Source: a virus
DNA length: 30,135 bases
IMG/VR virus record: IMGVR_UViG_3300021081_000014
Coordinates: 1 to 30,135 of that record
Strand: one strand, 5' to 3'
The position numbers were made by a program, and so were the translations under genes. Below the pieces are notes generated by a model. It was not told where the DNA came from, searched no databases, and saw nothing but the letters and a program-made list of their open reading frames with translations. Every line of letters starts with the position of its first letter. The stretch's first letter is position 1. This document shows, one piece after another, positions 22,945 to 30,102 of the stretch.

Positions 22945-23181
22945 CTAAAAAAGTGTTATTTGTTGGTTGATTTTAATTTCTTCTTTTACGGTTTCCCATA
23001 AATGTGGGTGCATTTCCATGTATTTTTTAATGTACTCCAATGGCTACCGGTCCACAATCTGTAAATCAATAAATCTTTGTTTGAATTTAACCACCGGAAT
23101 TTCTTCTCCGGTGGCTTTTACTGCTATTAAAATGCTGTCAATTCGTTTGTAGAAATAACAGTCATCTACATGAGGAATCAT
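22945..23181 (-). pseudogene. Small gene interrupted by an in-frame TAG
   Basis: ATG at 23181 encodes 45 residues (MIPHVDDCYFYKRIDSILIA, ending DLQIVDR), then TAG at 23044..23046. The same frame continues for 32 more codons (PLEYIKKYMEMHPHLWETV, ending QQITLF) to TAG at 22945..22947, ending one base before the next gene. The combined 78-codon frame fits the space exactly. Most likely the gene has a single-base nonsense change (TAG from CAG, TAC or similar). Alternatives are amber read-through, or two separate small genes, the second starting at the ATG at 23019 or a TTG at 23040. It starts two bases after the DnaN stop. Confidence 0.5.
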
Positions 23182-23183
23182 GA

Positions 23184-24296
23184 TTAATTGATCATTACAG
23201 GCATTACTAACATCAAGGTGCTTTCATTTTCATCATCACCTGAAATTGGCGTTATGATTCCAGCTCTATTTGGTGCCGACATTGCAATTTTTACTTTATC
23301 GGATGTTAGATTTGAAAGCATTTCAGATAAGAATCTGGCATTGAATCCAATTCTTAAATCTTCTCCATTACCTATGCAAGTCAACGTTTCAGTTCCTTTG
23401 CTGCTATAATCCTTATCTTCTGATAAAATGGTTAGTGAATTTCCTTTTTTGTCGATAATGACTTGATGTGTCATTCTGTTGGCAAAAATTGAAATCCTTT
23501 TCAAGCTTCCCAATAATTCAGTTCTATTGATTTCAATTGTGTTTGGGTTTTCTTTTGGAATAACATTTTCATACGGTGGGTATTTTGCGTCGATCAATCG
23601 GCACATCATAACCGTATTTTCAAAAACAAAAGAAACGTTGGTACCATTGAAGCCAATTACTACATCAGAATCTTTTCCAGTTAATGCAGCAATCAAAACC
23701 GTTAAAGGCTTTTTTGGAACAATAAGTTGCATTTCGGATTCTGATTTCATATCCGATCTCGTGTATTTTACCAGTTTATTTGCATCGGTTGCCACAAATA
23801 CCAAGGAATCCTTTTTGAAGTCAAGGCAAACACCTGTTAACATCGGTCTTAAATCATCGATTCCTGTAGCAAACATTGTTTTGGTGAATGCTTTGTTTAA
23901 AACATGAGCTGCAATTGAAGTAGTTGTTTTTTCTTCAAAGGATGGTGATTTTGGAAACTCACTGGCGTTATCCACGGCCATGTTGTAATTTCCAGAAAGA
24001 GATTCAATCTCCAATTCTTTTTCGGAAACTATAAGTGTGACTGCTTGGTCCGGCAATGCTTTGATCATTTCCATGAAGATGTCCGAAGAAACGGCAAAAG
24101 CTCCATCTTCGCTACATTCGGCTTCCAGTTCAATTTCAAGTGTGATATCCAAATCACTGGCCACAATGGTAAGTTTCTTTTCAACTACTCGAAATAAGAA
24201 ACATGATAGAATTGGCATTGGAGTATTGCTTGCAATTACTCGTTTTAAAACATTTAGATTTTTAGCCAATAATTGGCTTTCGATAATGATTTTCAT
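23184..24296 (-). CDS. dnaN: DNA polymerase III beta subunit (sliding clamp)
   Basis: 370 residues, a full-length bacterial-type beta clamp with three repeated domains. It begins MKIIIESQLLAKNLNVLKRV, has the usual PMPILSCFLF and DLDITLEIELE segments, ATGIDDLRPMLTGVCLDF at the start of domain 2, IDAKYPPYENVIP near the domain 3 border, and a C-terminal TLMLVMPVMIN like the LLMPMRL end of bacterial clamps. The ring-shaped dimer holds polymerase and other enzymes on DNA; its binding groove takes QL(S/D)LF-type peptides. A phage copy implies control over clamp traffic, perhaps a preference for phage replication proteins. No phage polymerase is visible in the window. It lies between PcfJ-like and the interrupted small gene. 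Confidence 0.95.
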   Translation of the reverse strand: MKIIIESQLLAKNLNVLKRVIASNTPMPILSCFLFRVVEKKLTIVASDLDITLEIELEAECSEDGAFAVSSDIFMEMIKALPDQAVTLIVSEKELEIESLSGNYNMAVDNASEFPKSPSFEEKTTTSIAAHVLNKAFTKTMFATGIDDLRPMLTGVCLDFKKDSLVFVATDANKLVKYTRSDMKSESEMQLIVPKKPLTVLIAALTGKDSDVVIGFNGTNVSFVFENTVMMCRLIDAKYPPYENVIPKENPNTIEINRTELLGSLKRISIFANRMTHQVIIDKKGNSLTILSEDKDYSSKGTETLTCIGNGEDLRIGFNARFLSEMLSNLTSDKVKIAMSAPNRAGIITPISGDDENESTLMLVMPVMIN

Positions 24297-24321
24297 AAGA
24301 TTGTATTGTTTTTTAATTAAT

Positions 24322-25620
24322 TTATGCGGATTGTTTTAAAATTGTTCTGATTTTGGAAAGGTTCTTTTTTACAACAGCTACTATTTTTTCATTGTGTGGC
24401 GAAGGATCATTATTAATTCCTCGAGACTGTTTAATATTTAGTTTTGGAAGTTTAAGCTCGATAGTTTCGGTACGCTTGCCGTCCACTTTTGCCGAAAGAA
24501 TTAAAGAACTTTCTTTGAGGTAATATTCATTGGTATAAACACAATGCTTGAGTTCGTCACCTTCATCCTTGAATTCGTCTACACTTTTCAAAACAGTGAT
24601 TGATATATTTCCGCTGGTAATCTCTAATTCGAAAAACTTCCTAGTTCTTTCCACATATTCAACAATAGCTTTCTCTAGTTTTTGCTGTTTTCGTGTTAGA
24701 TTACGTTCTGCTCGTTCCTGTTCTTCTCTTTGTTGAATTTCCTGCTTTTTTCGCATTAGAATATCATGTGCTTTTTTTAAGTTTTTAGGACAAACGTATT
24801 TTGCATTATGCAAATCTTTTTTGAAATAATGGAGCAAGTCCAGGTAATCTAAATAAATGGAGGAATCATTGATTTTATACTTATTTCTAATAACAATCTT
24901 AAATGACGGCCAAAACATATCTATCCTATGTCGATAGTCTAAGTTTAAAAAAATATTGTATTTTGCTTTTAATAGCGTTTCAAATCTTGGATAATTTGGT
25001 AAATGCTCAATTGCTTCCAACATACTAAAACCTGAAAGGTTTTGATTGATACCATATTTTGAATATTCTCGTTTGAAAACTGAATCCGGATGATATTTTC
25101 TAGCATAAACATCATACTTATCTCTATTCCAATAAGACTGTCCTCCTTCTCTTATTTCCCAATCTCCGCTCCAGCAATCAGCTCCCCAATTATTGATATG
25201 GCGCAATCCAATTTTCTGAACTTTTCCGGTTGGCATTATCCAATCTTCCAAAATAGCATGAAGAAAATGATTGACCGGTTTTCCTTTTTTGTACTTAGCA
25301 ATCAATTCAAAATTTTCTACTACCTGATTGCCATCAACAACATGAGTAATGGCAAAATAATTGGTAAACTCGCTTGTTCTTTTTTTGGTTACTTCTATCT
25401 CTAGATTGGTATTGCAATGTGGACAAGTAGCTCGTTTTCTTTTAATCAATTCAAGTGAAAAAGTCTCTCCACAATCCAAACAAAAGGCCGATGATCTGTT
25501 GGCATAGCCTTTGTGAGGTAAACATTCTTTATAAGCCCATTGTTTTTGGCTTTCCGTTATTCTTGGCAGTTTTTTACTTAATTCAACTACCAAATGATGT
25601 AGTTTAGTTCTTGGCTTCAT
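24322..25620 (-). CDS. PcfJ-like protein
   Basis: 432 residues. Residues 47 to 69 form a zinc ribbon with CLDC and CPHC pairs. The C-terminal part (about 340 to 420) shows the PcfJ-type pattern DEGDELKHCVYTNEYY, then TETIELKLPKLNIKQSRG and INNDPSPHNEKIV; the HCV and the QxRG.NN stretches are the conserved elements. A charged coiled-coil segment lies at about 290 to 330. PcfJ proteins were named from conjugative plasmids and occur widely in mobile elements and phages; their biochemical role is not established. Here the gene adjoins the PcfK-like gene (2-base gap), the usual pairing. Confidence 0.85.
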   Translation of the reverse strand: MKPRTKLHHLVVELSKKLPRITESQKQWAYKECLPHKGYANRSSAFCLDCGETFSLELIKRKRATCPHCNTNLEIEVTKKRTSEFTNYFAITHVVDGNQVVENFELIAKYKKGKPVNHFLHAILEDWIMPTGKVQKIGLRHINNWGADCWSGDWEIREGGQSYWNRDKYDVYARKYHPDSVFKREYSKYGINQNLSGFSMLEAIEHLPNYPRFETLLKAKYNIFLNLDYRHRIDMFWPSFKIVIRNKYKINDSSIYLDYLDLLHYFKKDLHNAKYVCPKNLKKAHDILMRKKQEIQQREEQERAERNLTRKQQKLEKAIVEYVERTRKFFELEITSGNISITVLKSVDEFKDEGDELKHCVYTNEYYLKESSLILSAKVDGKRTETIELKLPKLNIKQSRGINNDPSPHNEKIVAVVKKNLSKIRTILKQSA

Positions 25621-25622
25621 AG

Positions 25623-26033
25623 CTAACCGAATAAGTCGATTTGTTCCGTTGGTATTTCGTTCTCTTTCTTGATTATTTTTTTCTTGGTCAATTTATCTTT
25701 TGCTTCGGAAACAACCTTGTCAAGTGCATCTTGTTTTGCTTTCTTGATATCATCTTCCGTAAGTTCTACAGAATGATTGACGATCACTTTACCACTAATT
25801 GGTTTGATGTTTTTAATATCATCCTCATCATAATAGTGAACGGCCCAGCCGAAAACGTCACTATCATCATATCCTACACAACCACCACTTTTAGCACATT
25901 GCATAACGTAGTTACAACATTCATCAAGGTTTTTATTTTCTTTTTTGTAGGTAACAGCAAATAGATCATCTTCTAATGCTCGTTTATCAAGATAGGATTT
26001 GATAGTTTCTTTAAATGCGTTTGATGCTTTCAT
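25623..26033 (-). CDS. PcfK-like protein with clamp-binding tail (AcrIIA9 family candidate)
   Basis: 136 residues. The N-terminus MKASNAFKETIKSYLDKRAL, then CCNYVMQCAKSGGCVGYDD and VFGWAVHYYDEDDI, match the PcfK-like family, to which the Cas9 inhibitor AcrIIA9 has been assigned. Residues 95 to 125 are charged and helical. The last residues are EIPTEQIDLFG; QIDLF fits the beta-clamp binding motif QL(S/D)LF, and the clamp gene lies two genes downstream. Whether it inhibits Cas9 is unknown; many family members are not tested. It may instead be a replication or conjugation-related accessory protein tied to the clamp. Confidence 0.8.
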   Translation of the reverse strand: MKASNAFKETIKSYLDKRALEDDLFAVTYKKENKNLDECCNYVMQCAKSGGCVGYDDSDVFGWAVHYYDEDDIKNIKPISGKVIVNHSVELTEDDIKKAKQDALDKVVSEAKDKLTKKKIIKKENEIPTEQIDLFG

Positions 26034-26061
26034 AAAAATTTAAGTTTTAGTGATTAATGAT

Positions 26062-28698
26062 TTATGCACTTTCGGCTTCCAAAACATCAAACAGCGATGG
26101 AACATTGATTTTGTACTCGATAGATTTCAAATAAAACAAACCATCATCATAATAGTTTGGATTCAATTCTGCAGATATCGCTTTTCTTTCCATTTCAAGT
26201 GCTTTAAAAGCTGTAGAAAATAAACCTCCAAACGGATCATCTATTTTGTCGCCTTTCATTGTAAATCTGTTTATCAGCCTTTCGATGATATCCAATTGCA
26301 GCGGACAAATATGTTTTTCCTTTTTTCGGTTGGCTTGATTGGCGTTTAAAGTGTTCATTCTGTTTACATCGGTCCAAACCATATCTGTTGGAGAAGTTGG
26401 CGGAATAGTCATAAACAAACGGCTCAATTTTCCAGCTTTCTCTAAATCTTGACAAACTTTCAAATGCTCTTGGAAGTTGTAAATGTTTTCTTTATCGTGT
26501 TTTCTCCAAGAGTTAAAAACAGTTTTCATATCAGCAATTTTCAATTCATCATAACTCATAAATCGGTTGCCATCGGATTTCCAATAAGCGTGAGCGTCAA
26601 GTTGCCAGTTGTCAATTGGATATTCTTCTTTGGTTTTTACGCAAGGTTCATCTGCATAAGCGTTATTCATTTCGCTCGGACGTTTTCTGAACAACAAAAC
26701 ATACTCTGGAAGTCCAACCCCCATTTTGGTGGCATCCTTGCATTGCTCGGACCATCCAAGGCGATAGGTTTGATTGTTTTCTCTAACAACATCGGTTGTA
26801 ACGGTGATTTTTCCAACCAAATAAAATCCGTGCTTTACAAAATGTGCTACGGTTTTTCCACTGAAATCATCAATTGTAGTAAATGAAGTTCCGTTTTGGT
26901 ATGAATAACGGATCCTGTCTTTTACGTGAATAGCGGCAATCTTTCCCGGCTTCAATGTTCGAAGTAAATTCGGAGTAAGGAAATCCATTTGTTTGAAGAA
27001 TTCTTCATTTCCGTTGTTATGTCCAAAATCATTGTAGTTGTCTGAATACTCATAATGATCACCAAAAGGAATTGAAGTCAAAATCATGTCGGTTGAATTA
27101 TCCTCCATTTCCTCATGGATTTTTACGGTATCTTCATTGAATACCGTTGCATTTCCTATCGTAGCACTTCTTCTGTTTTCAAAAATTTGTCTTTTCATAT
27201 CTGCAGTTATTTTGTCAGTGTTAAGCCCGAATTCACGAACTATATTTATCATTTCCGTTTGAAGTTCAATGTGATTTACCCATTTTTGTTTTAGCGTTTT
27301 AAGCACCTCCACTTCATTGTTTGTAAAAATGGCATACACATTTACCTCTTCGGTCTGTTTGAAGCGATAGCATCGGTGAATGGCTTGGATAAAGTCGTTA
27401 AATTTGTAATCGATACCCACAAAAACCATATTATGGCAATGAGTTTGAAAATTGCAACCGGAACCCGCTATTTTTGGTTTGGTATTTAGGATCTGAAATT
27501 TTGAATGTTTGAAATCAATCAAAAGCGTTTCTTTTTCCAAATTGGTTTGAGAACCGTAAACAGATCGTAAATCAATGAAAGCATCTTCTTTGAATTTCTT
27601 TTCGATTGCCATTCTTTCGGCTTCTAGGTGGCTCCACAAAATCCAGTTGCTTTCTGGAGCTTTTTCTTGAACCAAATCAAATGCTTTTTGAACTCGGATA
27701 TCTATTGTAGATGATTTTTCTCTAGAAGTGTCAATCAATGATTTTGTAGTGTCTTTGAATAAAACAATCTTTCCTTCTTTGTTGGTAACAACTCCTGTTG
27801 GCGTGTTATCGATTTCAACTTCATGGAAGTTTAGTTTTGGTAGATTATAACCGGTATCATCATAACCAAGATCCGAAGGTTTGTTTATAAAAACCGCCCA
27901 AGAAGAAACCCATTTCCAAAACTCCTCTTTTTTGCTTTCGTAAAGCGTAAGATGTCCAGCCTTTGTACTGTCTCTTTGAAAGAATCGAGTTAATGCATGA
28001 CCTCTGTCAATTACTCCTAGATAGTCTGCATAATTCAGGATCTCAATAAAATCGTTTGGCGTTGGTGTGGCTGTAGCAACAAATCGATAATTGATTTTGG
28101 CGAAATGCTTCAAAACGTAATTTGTGGTTTCAGTTTTTAGATTTCTAAGGATTGAAGCTTCATCGAAAGAAACACCGCCAAAGTAATCCGGATCTATATC
28201 ACCTTTTCGAACACGCTCATAATTGGTGACATAAATTGCTAATTCTGAAATATAAAATACATCATCTTGAGACTCTAAAGCATAAACATAATCTTCAGCT
28301 ATTTCTGTAATATCATCATTACCATCGTTAATTGATTTTATAGCTTTTAACTCTAGTTGCTTAACTCTTACACTATCGGTATCAGTGATGTATTTTATTG
28401 GAAATTTAGCGCCTAAAAGTTCGTTATCATCCCTAAACTCGCCAACAACTCCCAAAGGCATACAGATCAAAAAAGGCTTTCCAGTTAACTCAATGATCAA
28501 TCTGGCAATTTCAAGCTGCATTAATGTTTTTCCCAGTCCAAAGCTTGCAAAAATCGCTCTACGACCTCCCGAAATTGCCCAATGAATAATGTCTTTTTGG
28601 TGAGGTAAGGCGATTGGATTTATTTGTGATTTGTCGATTTCAGTACCAAAAGTACCTGCAACAACTATTTTGTTTTCTAAGAATTCTTGGTATATCAT
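26062..28698 (-). CDS. Helicase-DNA methyltransferase fusion
   Basis: 878 residues. The N-terminal half is an SF2 (SNF2-like) helicase: Walker A FGLGKT (53 to 58), DEAS (179 to 182) as the Walker B, VATATP (207 to 212) as motif III, and QAIHRCYRFKQ (438 to 448) as motif VI. The C-terminal half (about 520 to 850) is an amino-methyltransferase of beta-class order: TSIPFG (541 to 546) as a divergent motif IV, where SIPF stands for the usual (D/S/N)PP(Y/F), then motif I in KIDDPFGGLFSTAFKALE with NPNYY. It probably methylates adenine or cytosine amino groups on phage DNA while moving along it, protecting against restriction. Fusions like this are found in phages and mobile elements. No cognate nuclease gene is nearby. 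It lies downstream of a structured leader. Confidence 0.88.
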   Translation of the reverse strand: MIYQEFLENKIVVAGTFGTEIDKSQINPIALPHQKDIIHWAISGGRRAIFASFGLGKTLMQLEIARLIIELTGKPFLICMPLGVVGEFRDDNELLGAKFPIKYITDTDSVRVKQLELKAIKSINDGNDDITEIAEDYVYALESQDDVFYISELAIYVTNYERVRKGDIDPDYFGGVSFDEASILRNLKTETTNYVLKHFAKINYRFVATATPTPNDFIEILNYADYLGVIDRGHALTRFFQRDSTKAGHLTLYESKKEEFWKWVSSWAVFINKPSDLGYDDTGYNLPKLNFHEVEIDNTPTGVVTNKEGKIVLFKDTTKSLIDTSREKSSTIDIRVQKAFDLVQEKAPESNWILWSHLEAERMAIEKKFKEDAFIDLRSVYGSQTNLEKETLLIDFKHSKFQILNTKPKIAGSGCNFQTHCHNMVFVGIDYKFNDFIQAIHRCYRFKQTEEVNVYAIFTNNEVEVLKTLKQKWVNHIELQTEMINIVREFGLNTDKITADMKRQIFENRRSATIGNATVFNEDTVKIHEEMEDNSTDMILTSIPFGDHYEYSDNYNDFGHNNGNEEFFKQMDFLTPNLLRTLKPGKIAAIHVKDRIRYSYQNGTSFTTIDDFSGKTVAHFVKHGFYLVGKITVTTDVVRENNQTYRLGWSEQCKDATKMGVGLPEYVLLFRKRPSEMNNAYADEPCVKTKEEYPIDNWQLDAHAYWKSDGNRFMSYDELKIADMKTVFNSWRKHDKENIYNFQEHLKVCQDLEKAGKLSRLFMTIPPTSPTDMVWTDVNRMNTLNANQANRKKEKHICPLQLDIIERLINRFTMKGDKIDDPFGGLFSTAFKALEMERKAISAELNPNYYDDGLFYLKSIEYKINVPSLFDVLEAESA

Positions 28699-28703
28699 TG
28701 ATT

Positions 28704-28802
28704 TTAGTTTAAAATATTTATAAAATAAAAGATCCCATCATTTGGCCGTATTGTGAGAAGGGCTTCCATGATAGGATCAGTACAATATTTTAGGTATTTC
28801 AT
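28704..28802 (-). CDS. Possible 32-residue leader peptide overlapping the structured RNA
   Basis: ATG at 28802 and TAA at 28704..28706 give a frame beginning MKYLKYCTDPIMEALLTIRP. It overlaps the hairpins of the leader RNA, so it may be a leader peptide or a chance frame. The small size and the strong alternative explanation keep confidence low. Confidence 0.2.
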   Translation of the reverse strand: MKYLKYCTDPIMEALLTIRPNDGIFYFINILN

Positions 28803-28825
28803 AATGCTTCTCACGTCATTATTAC
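28722..28825 (-). ncRNA. Leader or small RNA with two hairpins and complementary loops
   Basis: Minus-strand transcript, expected to start a few bases after the -7 box at 28831..28838. Hairpin 1: ATAATG/CATTAT (28817..28822 with 28801..28806), loop ACGTGAGAAG. Hairpin 2: an 11-pair stem, GATCCTATCAT with ATGATGGGATC (28768..28778 with 28731..28741), one G-U pair. Eight loop bases of hairpin 1, GTGAGAAG, are exactly complementary to CTTCTCAC (28753..28760) in the loop of hairpin 2, so a kissing or pseudoknot contact is possible. Hairpin 2 is followed by TTTTATTTTAT, like a terminator. It could be an attenuator for the helicase-methyltransferase or a free small RNA. I know of no matching RNA family. 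Confidence 0.6.
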
Positions 28826-28830
28826 TTTTA

Positions 28831-28838
28831 CAAACATA
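28831..28838 (-). promoter_or_regulatory. Putative -7 promoter box for the helicase-methyltransferase leader (TATGTTTG)
   Basis: The minus strand reads TATGTTTG, matching TAnnTTTG. An ATATTTTATT element (28838..28847) directly precedes it, like the arrangement at 49..74. The first base of hairpin 1 (28822) is 9 bases downstream, so the transcript would open almost at the hairpin. Confidence 0.55.
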
Positions 28839-28854
28839 ATAAAATATACTATTA

Positions 28855-28870
28855 AATAACATATTTTACT
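28855..28870. repeat. AT-rich motif, copy 3
   Basis: Plus strand AATAACATATTTTACT, 15 of 16 bases identical to the copies at 59..74 and 21334..21349. An inverted ATATTTTATT (28838..28847, minus) lies 7 bases away, making an imperfect inverted pair upstream of the leader RNA promoter. It overlaps the TAG stop of the NinG gene (28869..28871). Confidence 0.35.
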
Positions 28871-29579
28871 ATTTTGTTTTTAATTTTTTTTTATCGAACT
28901 CACAAAAGATCTGTTCGTAAATTCCAAGTTCCAGATTTATTTTATTGCGAAGTTCTATCCGTTCATCCAAAGAGTAATACTTATCATCCTTGACGAGCTT
29001 CAATTTGATTTTAGAAGCTTTTTTACAGAAGTCATGTAAATCTTCGTTGGTGTAATTAAGCGTTGACATTCGCCTTAAATCTGATATGAATTCGAGATAG
29101 TTTTCACCGTATTCATTTTTAAGCCCTTCCCGAAGCAATCCATCATCATTACCAAAGTGATTTGATTGAGCGCCTTGCCGGTGAATGTTATGAAGATTGA
29201 ATCTCATGGTTTGATTACCTCCCCTGGCAAAAACATGTCCAGCATGAACTTGATTTGGATGATATCCACGGGCCAAACAAGGAAGTCCCTTATCAATAAG
29301 CCTAATTATAATATTTATACAAGTTTGAAGCTTTTCATTCCAGTTGATCGCTTTAGTTTTTTCTTGGGTTTCTTTTTTCTTGATTTCCTTTTTAACTTTT
29401 TGCTTGCCTAAATTCATAGCCTTTTGCATAATTATTTTGCCTCGCTCATCGTTCAGAATGAAGCCAGGATAACAACTAGGACATAAACCGTATTTCAATC
29501 GCTCTGTGTTGGTTAAAGTACCGCATGATTCAAAACCTAATGCTTTTCCAGTCGCCTTGCATTTTTTTTGCTTTATCAT
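28869..29579 (-). CDS. ninG: NinG-like recombination endonuclease
   Basis: 236 residues of the lambda NinG (Rap) type. The N-terminus is a cysteine cluster (Cys 7, 19, 33, 36, with CPSC), probably binding zinc. A Lys/Glu-rich helical linker follows (58 to 76). The core has DKGLPCLARGYHPNQVHAGH, then FARGGNQTMRFNLHNIHRQG: the HAGH, N and HxxH residues form an HNH-like nuclease site. Rap is a Holliday-junction and branched-DNA endonuclease in lambda recombination. Its place among replication genes fits. Length is near the family's usual 200 to 240. Confidence 0.88.
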   Translation of the reverse strand: MIKQKKCKATGKALGFESCGTLTNTERLKYGLCPSCYPGFILNDERGKIIMQKAMNLGKQKVKKEIKKKETQEKTKAINWNEKLQTCINIIIRLIDKGLPCLARGYHPNQVHAGHVFARGGNQTMRFNLHNIHRQGAQSNHFGNDDGLLREGLKNEYGENYLEFISDLRRMSTLNYTNEDLHDFCKKASKIKLKLVKDDKYYSLDERIELRNKINLELGIYEQIFCEFDKKKLKTK

Positions 29580-29675
29580 AGTTGGATTTTTAATGATTTC
29601 TAAAAACTGGTATTTTGTATTTAAACAATAACTTTGAAATTCTTCTTATGAATCGGTCAAATCTGCTTTCTTTTT

Positions 29676-29882
29676 TCATGATTTTACTTTTTTTACTGGT
29701 TTTAAAATTTGTAGAGGTTTCTTTAATCCTTTTTCAATGATTTTAGTGTCTCTAGCTCTTACAGCGTTTAACTGCTCAAGATGCATTCCGCAATTATAAG
29801 TTGTTCCGTTGGCACGAACACTGCTTTGCCATTTCTGGGTTTCCGATATCCATCGTACACCCGTGTAATTTTTTTCAGCCAT
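29676..29882 (-). CDS. Small AP2-like DNA-binding protein
   Basis: 68 residues. Residues 5 to about 50 resemble an AP2/ERF-type DNA-binding domain: YTGVRWISETQKWQSSVRAN, then GTTYNCGMHLEQLNAVRARD; GVRW, KW, a three-strand sheet and an Ala/Arg helix are the hallmarks. AP2 domains in phages usually occur in homing endonucleases; here it stands alone, with a basic tail (KPLQILKPVKKVKS). Whether it is a regulator or a remnant is unknown. Its start lies within the last codons of the preceding gene (8-base overlap). Confidence 0.6.
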   Translation of the reverse strand: MAEKNYTGVRWISETQKWQSSVRANGTTYNCGMHLEQLNAVRARDTKIIEKGLKKPLQILKPVKKVKS

Positions 29883-30102
29883 TTTTTAGAGTATTTGTTT
29901 TTGGAATGGATTCTGAGATATCATCAGAAATTAGTTTTTTGATTGATTTATCAAACGAATCACTTATTTCAAGGAAAGGCTTTAATACCGTTCCGATATC
30001 TCTCAATTCGACTGGCATTTTGGTTTCCAGAAATTCAATTCCTAACTCGGAAACTTGCTGTTTTATGGAAATTAACTTATCAACTATGTTATTTTTCTGC
30101 AT
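29875..30102 (-). CDS. Hypothetical 75-residue protein
   Basis: It begins MQKNNIVDKLISIKQQVSEL and is mostly helical, acidic and soluble (LRDIGTVLKPFLEISDSFDK). It overlaps the AP2-like gene by 8 bases, so the two are probably translated together. No family is recognised. Nothing further can be seen in the last 33 bases of the window. Confidence 0.5.
   Translation of the reverse strand: MQKNNIVDKLISIKQQVSELGIEFLETKMPVELRDIGTVLKPFLEISDSFDKSIKKLISDDISESIPKTNTLKNG

Noticed and set aside
23479-23907. 142-codon plus-strand frame opposite dnaN
   Set aside because: It lies entirely within the clamp gene on the other strand; its composition is that of an antisense shadow, with no start context or coupled neighbour.
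26449-26886. 145-codon plus-strand frame opposite the helicase-methyltransferase
   Set aside because: It overlaps conserved methyltransferase coding sequence on the minus strand; no independent support.
29624-29680. Minus-strand frame of 19 codons starting MKKESRFDRF
   Set aside because: Too short with no support; the stop follows after 19 codons, and the gap between NinG and the AP2-like gene is otherwise featureless.
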